Below are positions 7,623 through 15,992 of a stretch of 64,000 bases of DNA, in pieces; the first letter of the stretch is position 1; every line of letters starts with the position of its first letter. The DNA comes from Streptomyces sp. Tu 3180 (GTDB lineage Bacteria; Actinomycetota; Actinomycetes; Streptomycetales; Streptomycetaceae). A program made the position numbers and the translations under genes. The notes under the pieces were generated by a model. The model saw only the letters and a program-made list of their open reading frames with translations, ran no database searches and had not been told where the DNA came from. The stretch covers positions 2,130,501 to 2,194,500 of the forward strand of contig NZ_WOXS01000002.1 in the NCBI RefSeq assembly GCF_009852415.1, read 5' to 3'.

Positions 7623-9374
7623 TCAGCCCGCGTACGGGTCCTGCACCTCGCCCGGCCGGGCGAGGAACTCGAAGTCGCAGCCGGTGTCGGCCTGGGTGAT
7701 CTGGTCCTGGTAGAGCGCGCCGTAGCCGCGTTCGTAGCGCACGGGCGGCGGCGTCCACCGCGCCCTGCGGCGCTCCAGCTCCTCGTCGTCCACGTTGAGC
7801 CGCAGGGTCCGGTTCTCCACGTCGAGGGTGATGGAGTCCCCGGTGCGCACCAGGGCCAGCGGTCCGCCGACGTACGACTCGGGGGCCACGTGCAGCACGC
7901 ACGCGCCGTAGCTCGTGCCGCTCATGCGGGCGTCGGAGATCCGCACCATGTCCCGCACGCCCTGCTTGAGCAGGTGGTCGGGCAGCGGCAGCATCCCGTA
8001 CTCGGGCATGCCCGGGCCGCCCTTGGGGCCGGCGTTGCGCAGCACCAGCACGTGGTCGGCGGTGATGTTCAGCGCCGGGTCGTTGATGGTGCGCTGCATC
8101 TCCTTGTAGTCGTCGAAGACGACGGCGGGACCGGTGTGCTTCAGCAGGTGCGGTTCGGCGGCGATGTGCTTGATGACGGCGCCGTCCGGGCAGAGGTTGC
8201 CGCGCAGCACGGCCACCCCGCCCTCGTCCGCGACCGGGTTGTCGCGCGGCCGGATGACGTCGTCGTCGTGCACCCGCGCGCCGGCGATCTGCTCGCGCAG
8301 GGTGTCGTGGCAGACGGTGGGCCTCTCCAGGTGGAGCAGGTCCGGGATCCGGGAGAGGAACCCGGGCAGACCGCCCGCGAAGTGGAAGTCCTCCATCAGG
8401 TACGTCCGTCCGCCGGGCCGCACGTTGGCCAGCACCGGGACGGTGCGGGCGATGCGGTCGAAGTCGTCGAGGGTGAGCTTCACCCCCGCGCGCCCGGCCA
8501 TGGCGATCAGGTGGATCACGGCGTTGGTGGAGCCGCCGAGCCCGAGGACGGTCGTCACCGCGTCCTCGAACGCCTCCGCGGTGAGGATGTCGCTCAGCCT
8601 CCGGTCCTTGTGGACCAGGTCGACGATCGTCATGCCCGCCTTCGCGGCCATCCGGTCGTGCCCGGAGTCGACGGCCGGGATGCTGGACGCGCCCGGGACC
8701 GTCACGCCGAGGGCCTCGGCGGCTGCGGTCAGCGTGGACGCCGTGCCCATCGTCATGCAGTGGCCGGGCGAGCGGGCCAGGCCGCTCTCCAGCTCCTGCA
8801 TCTCGCAGTCGCCGATGACGCCGGCCCGCCTGTCGTCCCAGTACTTCCACATGTCGGTGCCGGAGCCGAGGGTCTCCCCGCGCCAGTGACCGGGGAGCAT
8901 CGGCCCGGCCGGCACGAAGACGGCGGGCAGGTCGGCGCTGGCCGCGCCCATCAGCAGGGCGGGCGTGGACTTGTCGCAGCCGCCCATCAGCACGGCCCCG
9001 TCGACCGGGTAGGACCGCAGCAGCTCCTCGGTCTCCAGGGCGAGGAGGTTGCGGTAGAGCATCGGGGTCGGCTTCTGGAAGGTCTCGCTGAGGGTGGAGA
9101 CCGGGAACTCCAGCGGGAAGCCGCCGGCCTGCCACACCCCGCGCTTCACGGCCTGCGCGCGGTCCCGCAGGTGGACGTGGCAGGGGTTGATGTCGGACCA
9201 GGTGTTGAGGATCGCGATGACGGGCTTGCCGAGGTGCTCCTCGGGCAGGTAGCCGAGCTGGCGGGTGCGGGCGCGGTGGCTGAAGGAGCGCAGGCCCGAC
9301 GAGACGCCGCTGCCGTACCACTGGTGGCTGCGCAGCTCCTCGGGCCGCTTGCGCCGCTCTGCGGGGGCGCTCAT
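7623..9374 (-). CDS. IlvD/Edd-family sugar-acid dehydratase
   Basis: 583-aa Fe-S dehydratase that turns an aldonic acid into its 2-keto-3-deoxy derivative. Family signatures: LNTWSDINPCHVHLRDRAQ, VDGAVLMGGCDKSTPALLMGA (cluster Cys), IGDCEMQ (second Cys), and GPKGGPGMPEYGML near the C-terminus. The sequence resembles the L-arabinonate dehydratase branch more than IlvD (dihydroxy-acid dehydratase); this is a judgement from overall appearance. The ATG at 9374 overlaps the stop of the DHDPS-fold gene. With that enzyme it gives a non-phosphorylative sugar-acid route. Confidence 0.85.
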   Translation of the reverse strand: MSAPAERRKRPEELRSHQWYGSGVSSGLRSFSHRARTRQLGYLPEEHLGKPVIAILNTWSDINPCHVHLRDRAQAVKRGVWQAGGFPLEFPVSTLSETFQKPTPMLYRNLLALETEELLRSYPVDGAVLMGGCDKSTPALLMGAASADLPAVFVPAGPMLPGHWRGETLGSGTDMWKYWDDRRAGVIGDCEMQELESGLARSPGHCMTMGTASTLTAAAEALGVTVPGASSIPAVDSGHDRMAAKAGMTIVDLVHKDRRLSDILTAEAFEDAVTTVLGLGGSTNAVIHLIAMAGRAGVKLTLDDFDRIARTVPVLANVRPGGRTYLMEDFHFAGGLPGFLSRIPDLLHLERPTVCHDTLREQIAGARVHDDDVIRPRDNPVADEGGVAVLRGNLCPDGAVIKHIAAEPHLLKHTGPAVVFDDYKEMQRTINDPALNITADHVLVLRNAGPKGGPGMPEYGMLPLPDHLLKQGVRDMVRISDARMSGTSYGACVLHVAPESYVGGPLALVRTGDSITLDVENRTLRLNVDDEELERRRARWTPPPVRYERGYGALYQDQITQADTGCDFEFLARPGEVQDPYAG

Positions 9375-10279
9375 ATGGACCACCCCGCGGCGATGGCGGC
9401 GACCTCGGCGCGCTCGCTCTCCGGCAGGGGCCTGCTCGGCGGGCGGACCTCGCGGCGGCACAGCCCGAGGGAGGCGAGGGCCTCCTTGACGACGGTGACG
9501 TTGTTGGCGGAGCCGTTGGCGGCGCGCAGTTCCTCGAAGCGGCGGATCTGCTCCCACACCTTCATGGCGGCCGGGTAGTCGCCGGCGCGCAGCGCCTCGA
9601 TCATGTTCAGCGAGACGGCCGGGGCGACGTTGACCAGCCCGGAGGTGAATCCGGTGGCGCCCGCCGAGAAGTAGGACGGGGCGTAGGGCTCCGCGAGCCC
9701 CGCCACCCACACGAACCGGTCGAGGCCGGCGTCCCGGGAGAAGGCGGCGAACTTCGCCGCGTCCGGCACGGCGTACTTCACCCCGATGACGTTGGGGCAG
9801 GCGTCGGCGAGTTCGGCGAGCCGGGCGCCGGTGAGCTGCGCGTTGCGGATGTACGGCACCACGCCCAGCTCGGGCACGGCCTCGGCGATGGCGCGGTGGT
9901 AGTCGACCCAGCCGCTCTGCGAGACGTAGGGGTGGACGGGCTGGTGCACCATCACCATCTGGGCGCCCAGGTCGCGGGCGTGCCGCGCGGAGGCGACGGC
10001 GGTCGGCACGTCGTGTCCGACGCCGACCAGGACCGCCGGGCCGTCGCCGGCCTCGTCGACGGTCAACTCGGTGACCAGGCGGCGCTCTTCGGGGGTCAGG
10101 GCGTAGAACTCACCGGTGTTGCCGTTGGGGGTGAGGGTCGTGATGCCGCCGTCGAGGAGACGACGCAGCAGGGCCCGGTAGGTGCCGGGGTCGACGGAGC
10201 CGTCCTCGGCGAACGGGGTCACCGGGATCGCCACCACGTCGGCCAGGGCCGCCCGCTGGGTCTCGAACGTCGTCGTCAT
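9371..10279 (-). CDS. DHDPS/NAL-family aldolase or keto-deoxy-sugar-acid dehydratase
   Basis: 302-aa TIM-barrel class I lyase. It shows the substrate-binding GNTGEF loop near residue 46, the catalytic Tyr in VVPYIRN, and the Schiff-base Lys in NVIGVKYA. Genes of this type next to an IlvD/Edd dehydratase typically process 2-keto-3-deoxy-arabonate or a related acid, either dehydrating it to 2-oxoglutarate semialdehyde or cleaving it. It is coupled on both sides by 4-base overlaps. dapA proper lies elsewhere, at 40066, so a lysine-biosynthesis role is unlikely. Confidence 0.8.
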   Translation of the reverse strand: MTTTFETQRAALADVVAIPVTPFAEDGSVDPGTYRALLRRLLDGGITTLTPNGNTGEFYALTPEERRLVTELTVDEAGDGPAVLVGVGHDVPTAVASARHARDLGAQMVMVHQPVHPYVSQSGWVDYHRAIAEAVPELGVVPYIRNAQLTGARLAELADACPNVIGVKYAVPDAAKFAAFSRDAGLDRFVWVAGLAEPYAPSYFSAGATGFTSGLVNVAPAVSLNMIEALRAGDYPAAMKVWEQIRRFEELRAANGSANNVTVVKEALASLGLCRREVRPPSRPLPESERAEVAAIAAGWSI

Positions 10280-10980
10280 GCCTGACCGTCCTCTTCCTGG
10301 GCCGCCGGGAGTTCCGGGGCCTCCGGGGTTTCCGGGATCTCGAATCCCGCTTCGGGGAACGCCCGTCGCACGAACGACACGATGTGCGCGTACAGGGCGC
10401 GCGCCGCGCCGTCGGCGTCCCCGCCGAGGGCGAGCCGCAGGATCTCGCGGTGCTCGCTGGCCTCCCGCTCCCAGGAGGGTTCGGCGGCCCAGGCGACGGC
10501 GGAGACCAGGGCGGCCTGGTCGCGGACCTCGTCGAGCATCCGGCCGAGCAGCGGATTGCCGCACGGCAGGTAGAGGGCGCGGTGGAACTCGCGGTTGGCG
10601 AGCGACCGTTCGGCGGTGTCGTCGGCCTCGTCGGCCCGGGTCAGCGCGTCCCGGGCGGCGTCGAGGGAGGCGCCGCGCCGCACGGCGCGCCTGAGCGCCT
10701 CGGGTTCGAGGAGCAGGCGCACGTCGTAGACCTCGCGCGCCATGTCCGCGTCGACCATGCGCACCGTGACGCCCTTGTACTGGCTCATCACGACCAGACC
10801 GGTGCCGGCCAGGGTCTTGAGCGCCTCGCGCACCGGGGTCTTGGACACCCCGAACTGCGCGGCGAGGTCGGTCTCGACCAGGGCCTGGCCCGGCGTCAAC
10901 CGGCCGGTGAGGATGCGGCGTTTGATCTCCTCCAGCACGTACTGCGTGCGGGAGGGGATCGGGGTGGGCACAGAGGTCAT
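10276..10980 (-). CDS. GntR-family (FadR/FCD type) transcriptional regulator of the sugar-acid operon
   Basis: 234 aa. The N-terminal winged helix-turn-helix (ILTGRLTPGQALVETDLA, FGVSKTPVREALKTL) is followed by an all-helical FCD domain containing REFHRALY and SEHREILRLAL, whose His/Asp residues bind metal and effector. The ATG at 10980 fits the homologous start; longer readings run into repeat-rich upstream DNA. It is the first gene of the leftward operon and so probably controls itself and the downstream genes in response to a sugar-acid intermediate. Confidence 0.87.
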   Translation of the reverse strand: MTSVPTPIPSRTQYVLEEIKRRILTGRLTPGQALVETDLAAQFGVSKTPVREALKTLAGTGLVVMSQYKGVTVRMVDADMAREVYDVRLLLEPEALRRAVRRGASLDAARDALTRADEADDTAERSLANREFHRALYLPCGNPLLGRMLDEVRDQAALVSAVAWAAEPSWEREASEHREILRLALGGDADGAARALYAHIVSFVRRAFPEAGFEIPETPEAPELPAAQEEDGQA

Positions 10981-10990
10981 GCGCGCCTCT

Positions 10991-11047
10991 CGGATCTCGC
11001 GTATCGGATCTCGCGTATCGCGTCTCATATATGACGTACGAAGTACG
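10991..11047. promoter_or_regulatory. Operator-like repeats upstream of the GntR gene
   Basis: Between 11 and 67 bases upstream of the GntR start there are two tandem copies of CGGATCTCGCGTAT (10991-11018), then the perfect dyad TCATATATGA (11025-11034), then CGTAC-GAA-GTACG (11035-11047). The AT-rich dyads stand out in this very GC-rich DNA and look like regulator binding sites over the promoter. Assignment to the GntR protein is inferred. Confidence 0.5.
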
Positions 11048-11116
11048 ACGCGGATGACCGTAGGAGTGGCCCGGTGTTTCGTCAATGCTTCCGGCAAAGG
11101 AACTTGGGGTTGCCGT

Positions 11117-11833
11117 TCACACGGCGTGCGTGCGGCCCTCCCGGGCGGTGGCGGCCTCGGGGGTGAGCGTGGGCCAGGCATGGGCCACGAGCAGCCGTTC
11201 CGCACCCGCCGCCCGGGCCGTGGCCCCGGCGTCCTCGGGGGTCAGGTGGACCCGTTCGCTGTCGCGATGCTCGTCGACGTCGGCCCCGCACAGGAACAGG
11301 TCGGCGCCGCGGGCCGGTTCGGTGAGCGCGGGGCACGGGCCGCTGTCCCCGGAGTGGGCGAGGACCCGCCCCGCGCACTCGGCGCGCAGCCCGTGGGCCG
11401 CGCCGTCGTGCACGACGGCGCGGGCGGTGAGGGTGAGACCGCCGTGCCGGGCGACGTGCCCGTCGTGCAACGGCCGGACGTCGAGGATCCCGCCCAGGAA
11501 GCCGGCGTCCGGGCGCCCGAGGAACCCGGCGACGCGCTGCGCGCAACCGTCCGGCGCGTAGACGGGGACCGGCGCGGGCGGGGTGAGCCCGCCGTGGGCG
11601 AGGCCGTGGAACGCCGTGAGCGGATCGGCACTGTGGTCCGCGTGCAGGTGCGAGATCCACACGGCGTCGGTGCGCGCCGGATCGGTGTGCCGCCGCAACT
11701 CCGCGAACGTCCCGGTCCCGGCGTCCGCCCACTCCTCGGCCCCGCCGCGGCGCGGCAGACACCCGGAGCAGGGGCGGTCCGGGCGGGGGCGCGCGGGGCG
11801 CTCCGTGTGCCTCACCGCACCGGGCGCCCGCAC
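11117..11833 (-). CDS. MBL-fold metallo-hydrolase
   Basis: About 238 aa. It contains the metal motif HLHADH near residue 61, a later HSGDSGPCP strand with the bridging Asp, and a C-terminal LLVAHAWP His. The length and WADAGTGTFAELRRH segment match the RNase Z-like MBL proteins common in Streptomyces. The first ~20 residues do not show the usual opening beta strand with a Gly-Ser-Gly turn; they are Arg/Pro-rich, so the start may be wrong or the N-terminus degraded. The substrate is unknown. It stands alone between two other minus-strand genes. Confidence 0.6.
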   Translation of the reverse strand: MRAPGAVRHTERPARPRPDRPCSGCLPRRGGAEEWADAGTGTFAELRRHTDPARTDAVWISHLHADHSADPLTAFHGLAHGGLTPPAPVPVYAPDGCAQRVAGFLGRPDAGFLGGILDVRPLHDGHVARHGGLTLTARAVVHDGAAHGLRAECAGRVLAHSGDSGPCPALTEPARGADLFLCGADVDEHRDSERVHLTPEDAGATARAAGAERLLVAHAWPTLTPEAATAREGRTHAV

Positions 11834-11882
11834 CCGGCACCCCGCACCCCGTGCCCGCCGCGCCGGCGCCCGCGCGGCGGGC

Positions 11883-12473
11883 TCAGACGGACCGCTTCCA
11901 GCCCGGGTCGCGTCCGCTCAGCCCGACCGCACGGTCCAGCAGCGGGGCGTCGGGCGGGACCGGGACGACCGGGCCGAAGACACCGCCGCGGTCGGGGTCG
12001 TCGGCCGTCGCGACGAGGAAGTCGTACACCGAGCGGAGCGCGGCGGGGTCGGGCGTGTACTCCTGGCCGGTCGCGCGGGCCAGGTCCCAGCCGTGGATCA
12101 CCAGTTCGTCGGCGGCGACGGCGCCGGCGGCCTCGCCCGGCAGGTCCACGCCCCCGGCCCGGGTCATGCCGGTCCAGGCGGCGGGGTCGCGCCACGCGTC
12201 GGCGAGTTGGCCGAGCGCCCCGGACAGTTCCCCGCGCCCGCCGGGACCGATGTCCGGCACGACGGAGTCCGGGCTGGTGTCGGTGGTGGCGCCGAGGTCC
12301 TTGCGCCCGGCGTCGCGGAAGGCGACGGCCAGCCCGAGGAGATGGCCCAGCAGGTTGCGCACCGCGTACCCCGGGCAGGGCGTGCCGTGCGCCAGCTGCT
12401 CGTCGGTGACGCGCTCGGCGAGACGCGCCACGATCCGCGCCTGCGGTCCGAGGTCGAGGGGGATGTCGCTCAT
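11883..12473 (-). CDS. TIGR03086-family metal-binding protein (DinB/mycothiol-isomerase-like fold)
   Basis: 196-aa protein of the actinobacterial TIGR03086 group. The helical bundle has conserved metal-site His residues in NLLGHLLGL (near residue 55) and in ADELVIHGWDLARATGQ (near 135), as in mycothiol-dependent maleylpyruvate isomerase N-domains. Members are thought to be mycothiol-linked transferases or detoxification proteins, mostly uncharacterised. The ATG at 12473 follows GAGGAGCAG. No operon partner is evident. Confidence 0.8.
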   Translation of the reverse strand: MSDIPLDLGPQARIVARLAERVTDEQLAHGTPCPGYAVRNLLGHLLGLAVAFRDAGRKDLGATTDTSPDSVVPDIGPGGRGELSGALGQLADAWRDPAAWTGMTRAGGVDLPGEAAGAVAADELVIHGWDLARATGQEYTPDPAALRSVYDFLVATADDPDRGGVFGPVVPVPPDAPLLDRAVGLSGRDPGWKRSV

Positions 12474-13102
12474 CGGCTGCTCCTCATGGCTGTGCGCGTG
12501 CGGTTCCGTGTCGCCGGTCCCGCTCCTGGGAGGTGGACCGGCCGGGCCCCCGGAACTCATCGCCCGCCCGGTCACCGTCCGGGACCGTGTCCCGCGTGGC
12601 GGGACGGGGAAGTCGCCGGTGGCAGCACGGTGCGGCGGCGAGGCCGGGAGGGGAGGTCCAGCACGGTGCCCGTGCCACCGGCGAAGACGCACTCCTCCCC
12701 TTCCGGGTCGCGCCACGGCAGAGCCATCGGACCCGGAACGGTTCATCCTGAGCGGGTGGTCGCGAGTTCCCCGGCCGGCCGTCGTGACGCTGGGGGACGT
12801 CGGTGGTCACCGGCCCCCGGCCCACCTACGAAACCGTCCGGGCCCACCAGTCGTGGAAACACGACGGAGGCCCAGGTCACCGGTGGGATCCGGAAGCCTG
12901 GACCTTGGTCGTTCTTCCGTTGTTCCGGCCGAGATGTCGGGCACCAGGGATTCAGGCCCCCTGCTCGCCTCTCGGGTGCCGTGACGCCGGCGTTCGCCCG
13001 GCCGCCGGAGGTGCCACCGCGGGACAGTGACCCGGCGTTCCGCGGAGCGCCCGCTCCCGGCCGGGCGGTGCCGGCCCCCCTGCCCGGTGGCGAGGCGACG
13101 CC
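12474..13102. other. 629-base stretch without a convincing gene
   Basis: Neither strand gives an ORF I recognise. On the minus strand near 12728-12660 a short reading contains W-R-D-P-E-G-E-E-C-V-F, which recalls the end of a VOC/glyoxalase-type domain, but it has no proper upstream part. It may be the remnant of a lost gene. The rest is GC-rich spacer between the lipase terminus and the TIGR03086 gene. Confidence 0.4.
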
Positions 13103-13783
13103 TCAGCCGTTGACGAAGTCGCGCACCTGGCCGTAGACGGCCGGATCCGAGCCGATGGCCACGTGACCGAGACAGGCGGTCCGGGTGTTCGTCGCACCGC
13201 TCAGGGAGACACTGCTGTCCGGGTTGATGACGGTGTCGCAGGGCGACCACCAGGTGCCGTGGCGCGGGGCGCCCGGGGTCTCGTCCCCGGAGTTCAGCGA
13301 GGTGAGGAAGGCGGACCCGATGCGCATCTCGAAGCAGGAGGCGTAGCCGCACCCGTCGGCCCAGTCGGTGCCGTGGTTGGGACCGGCCAGCGAGACCCAG
13401 GCGTCGGTCTTTCCGCTGCCTCCCAGGTTCTTGGCGTAGTACCGGCTGGACAGCCCGCCCATGGAGTGGGTGACGATGTCGACCTTGGATGCGCCGGTGG
13501 CCACGAGCAGGCGATCCACCTCGGCGGCCAGCTGCTGGGCGGTGGTGGCGTTGGACTGCCGCCAGTCGTAGCTCCACTGGTCCAGGTGGGACGACGGCCA
13601 GCCGTCGGCCCGGAAGGCCTCGGCCATGGTGTTCCAGTAGGAGCCGGACGAGTTGTATCCGTGGACGAACAGGACGGGGTGGCTGGACGGGCCGAAAGTC
13701 GATGCATCGGCGGCGTGGACCGGAGCGGCGGACGTGAACGCAAGCAGAGTGCTCACGAGGACGGAAAGCACGTACTTCTTCAA
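13103..13783 (-). CDS. Secreted lipase/esterase (alpha/beta hydrolase, LipA-like)
   Basis: 226-aa exported hydrolase for acylglycerols or esters. A TTG start at 13783 (CGAGG seven bases upstream) opens a short signal peptide ending A-A-P-V-H-A-A. The mature protein begins with an HPVLFVHGYNSSG oxyanion strand. The nucleophile elbow is THSMGG, and the catalytic Asp and His are plausible in the D-T-V-I-N-P and CLGHVAIG regions. Paired Cys residues suggest disulfides. The family resembles small Bacillus and Streptomyces lipases that lack a lid. Confidence 0.85.
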   Translation of the reverse strand: MKKYVLSVLVSTLLAFTSAAPVHAADASTFGPSSHPVLFVHGYNSSGSYWNTMAEAFRADGWPSSHLDQWSYDWRQSNATTAQQLAAEVDRLLVATGASKVDIVTHSMGGLSSRYYAKNLGGSGKTDAWVSLAGPNHGTDWADGCGYASCFEMRIGSAFLTSLNSGDETPGAPRHGTWWSPCDTVINPDSSVSLSGATNTRTACLGHVAIGSDPAVYGQVRDFVNG

Positions 13784-14340
13784 CGCGTACCTCGGGTGAT
13801 CGGCTCTGTGGGGGGAGGCCGGGAGGAGGTTACTCCCCAGTAGGCCAGCGGAGTCAAGAGCCGCGCAGGAATCGGTACAGGGCCGATGACCTGCAGTTTC
13901 GCTCCATGTCGTAGCGTTTGTGAGCGTGGCCGTCGTCGACCGGCCCCCGTGTCTCCGGCCGTGCATGACACGGCCTGCCGGTACTGCGGGTACTGCGGGT
14001 CAGGCACCGCTTCGCCCCTGAAGCGGTGCTCAGCCGGCCGTGGACCATCCGTGGACCCGCCTCGCCCGGTCTGCCACGTGCAGAGCCGTGACCCGCTGTG
14101 CCGCCCGGGCAGGAAGGGGTCTGCGCGGCCGTGCGCGCAGGACGGCGCCGCGCCCGGTCGTGCGCGGGAATACGGCGAGGTCGCGGTCGCGTTGCCGCGT
14201 TCGCCGGTGACGGTCTTCGGGGCCCGCCGTCGCGGGCTTCGTGGCCCGCCGGGGGACTCGGCCGGGCCGCGTGCGGGCCGGTCCCGGCCTGCGGCAGGTG
14301 CAGGACGCGGTCCGCCGACGCGGGGAGAGGACAGGAGCCG
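13784..14340. other. 557-base divergent intergenic region with a hairpin
   Basis: Lies between the lipase (leftward) and the LysR gene (rightward), so it must hold two promoters. Visible structures are a 9-base tandem repeat GTACTGCGG (13981-13998) and a perfect 9-bp stem GCACCGCTT/AAGCGGTGC at 14004-14029. A locally AT-richer patch near 13889-13920 may belong to a promoter. I see no coding region. Confidence 0.45.
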
Positions 14341-15300
14341 GTGAGTCTTCGTCGGTTCGAGTACGCCCTGGCCGTGGCCGAGGCGGGTTCGGTGACGGCG
14401 GCGGCGGCGGAGTCGTTGCACGTCGCTCAGCCGTCGGTGTCCCAGCAGATCCGCGGCCTGGAGCGGGAGCTCGGCGTGACGCTGTTCGCCCGCACGCCGA
14501 CCGGGCTGGTGCCCACCGCGGCAGGTCGCGCGTTCCTGCGGGACGCGGAGGTCGCCGTGAGGGCGGCGCGGCGGGCGAAGGCGACGGCGCGGGCCGGTGC
14601 CGAGGAGCTGGGGGGCGAGCTGGTGGTCGTGGCGCAGATGGGTCTGGGCACGCGGCAGCTGCCGGGCGCGCTGGGCGCGTTGCGCCGCCGCTTCCCGCGG
14701 CTGGAGGTCACCGTCTTCGAGGAGGCGGACCCCGTCGAGCTGGAGCGGCTGGCGCGCCGGGGCGTGGTGGACCTGGGACTGATCGCCGGGCCGTGCCGGG
14801 AGGAGCTGTACGAGGGCCACCACCTCGGCGACGAGGAGTTCGTCGTGGTGACGAGCCCCGAGCACGCGCAGCTCGCCGCGGAACGGGTCGAGCTGCGCGT
14901 GCTGGAGCGGGAACCGTGGATCAGGTTCGATCACGACAGCGCGCTCGACGCCGTGCTCCGGGACGTGCTGCGGGACAACGAGCTGGCTCCGGTCACGGTC
15001 GCCCGCGTGTCGCAGACGGCGACGGCGGTGCGCTGGGCCGCCCAGGGGCTGGGGGTGACGCTCGTTCCGACCTCCGCGGTGCCTCCCGGGTTCGAGCACC
15101 TCACGCGTCCCGTCTCTCCCGCCGTCTCCCTGCCCACCGTCGCCGCCGTCCGGCCCGGCGCGGGGCCGGCGGAAACGGCCCTGCTGGAATTCCTGCGGCA
15201 GGAGAGGTGGAACTGCACCGGTTTTTCCGGCAGCGGGTCAGGGCCTGCTCACAACTGGGTGACGCCTCCGTCGAGCACCAATTCGGCGCCCGTGGTGTAA
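14341..15300 (+). CDS. LysR-family transcriptional regulator
   Basis: 319 aa. Residues 1-60 form the LysR winged HTH (RRFEYALAVAEAGSVTAAAAESLHVAQPSVSQQIRGLE), then a linker helix and a two-lobed periplasmic-binding-like effector domain (ELVVVAQMGLGTRQLPG, DLGLIAGP, GLGVTLVPTSAVPPGF). The GTG start has GGAG nine bases upstream. The last ~25 residues are low-complexity, and the coding end runs 52 bases into the opposing SDR gene. It probably regulates the two facing dehydrogenase genes; a T-N11-A dyad upstream of them fits a LysR site. Confidence 0.85.
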   Translation: MSLRRFEYALAVAEAGSVTAAAAESLHVAQPSVSQQIRGLERELGVTLFARTPTGLVPTAAGRAFLRDAEVAVRAARRAKATARAGAEELGGELVVVAQMGLGTRQLPGALGALRRRFPRLEVTVFEEADPVELERLARRGVVDLGLIAGPCREELYEGHHLGDEEFVVVTSPEHAQLAAERVELRVLEREPWIRFDHDSALDAVLRDVLRDNELAPVTVARVSQTATAVRWAAQGLGVTLVPTSAVPPGFEHLTRPVSPAVSLPTVAAVRPGAGPAETALLEFLRQERWNCTGFSGSGSGPAHNWVTPPSSTNSAPVV

Positions 15301-15992
15301 GTGGCGTCGAAGGCCAGGAATGCCATCGCCCTGGCGATTTCCTCCGGAGTCCCGAAACGCCGCATGGGATTCTCCGCGACCCGTGCCGCCTTGAACTGCT
15401 CGGCGTCCTCCTCGGTCATCGTGTTCTCCAGGGTTCCCGTGTCCACGGGGCCGGGGCTGATCGCGTTGACGCGGATCCCGCGCGGAAGCAGTTCGCTGGA
15501 GAGGCTGCGGGCCATCGAGCACAGCGCCGCCTTGCCGGCGGAGGAGACGCTGGTCTGCGCGATGCCCTTGACGTTCGCGACCGAGGTGGTCAGGACGACG
15601 CCGGCGCCCGTGCTCAGCAGCGGGGCGAGCTTCTGCACGGTGAAGAAGGCGCCCTTGACGTTGATCGCGAACGATTCGTCGTACATCTCCTCGGTCGTCG
15701 ACTCGAAGGGCATGGCTCTGGTGACGCCCGCGTTGACGAACAGGGCGTCCACCGTGCCGAGTGCGTCGCGCGCCCGGGCGGCCAGGGCGTCCAGGTCCGG
15801 CAGTGAGGACACGTCGCTGCGCACTGCCGTCGCGTTCTCGCCGAGGCGCTGCCGGGCCGCGTCGAGCGCGGCCCGGGAACGGCCGGTGATCACCACGCGT
15901 GCTCCGGCGTCCACCAGCAGCCTCGCCGTCGCGAACCCTATGCCGCTGCTGCCGCCCGTGATCACCGCGTTCCTGCCGCCGTACGCGCTCAT
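15249..15992 (-). CDS. SDR-family protein lacking the catalytic tyrosine
   Basis: 247-aa classical short-chain dehydrogenase fold: TGGSSGIG cofactor loop, VNAG, catalytic-type Ser in LTTSVANVKG, and ISPGPVDTGT. The YxxxK site reads S-S-A-G-K: the Tyr codon is TCC where TAC is expected, one base different, so normal hydride-transfer chemistry should be lost. It may be a decayed enzyme, a binding partner of the coupled SDR, or use another proton donor. The start overlaps the end of the upstream SDR by four bases. Confidence 0.85.
   Translation of the reverse strand: MSAYGGRNAVITGGSSGIGFATARLLVDAGARVVITGRSRAALDAARQRLGENATAVRSDVSSLPDLDALAARARDALGTVDALFVNAGVTRAMPFESTTEEMYDESFAINVKGAFFTVQKLAPLLSTGAGVVLTTSVANVKGIAQTSVSSAGKAALCSMARSLSSELLPRGIRVNAISPGPVDTGTLENTMTEEDAEQFKAARVAENPMRRFGTPEEIARAMAFLAFDATYTTGAELVLDGGVTQL

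Noticed and set aside
9371..10279. Second dapA for lysine synthesis
   Set aside because: Coupled to sugar-acid genes and a GntR regulator, and lacking the DapA-specific segments seen at 40066.
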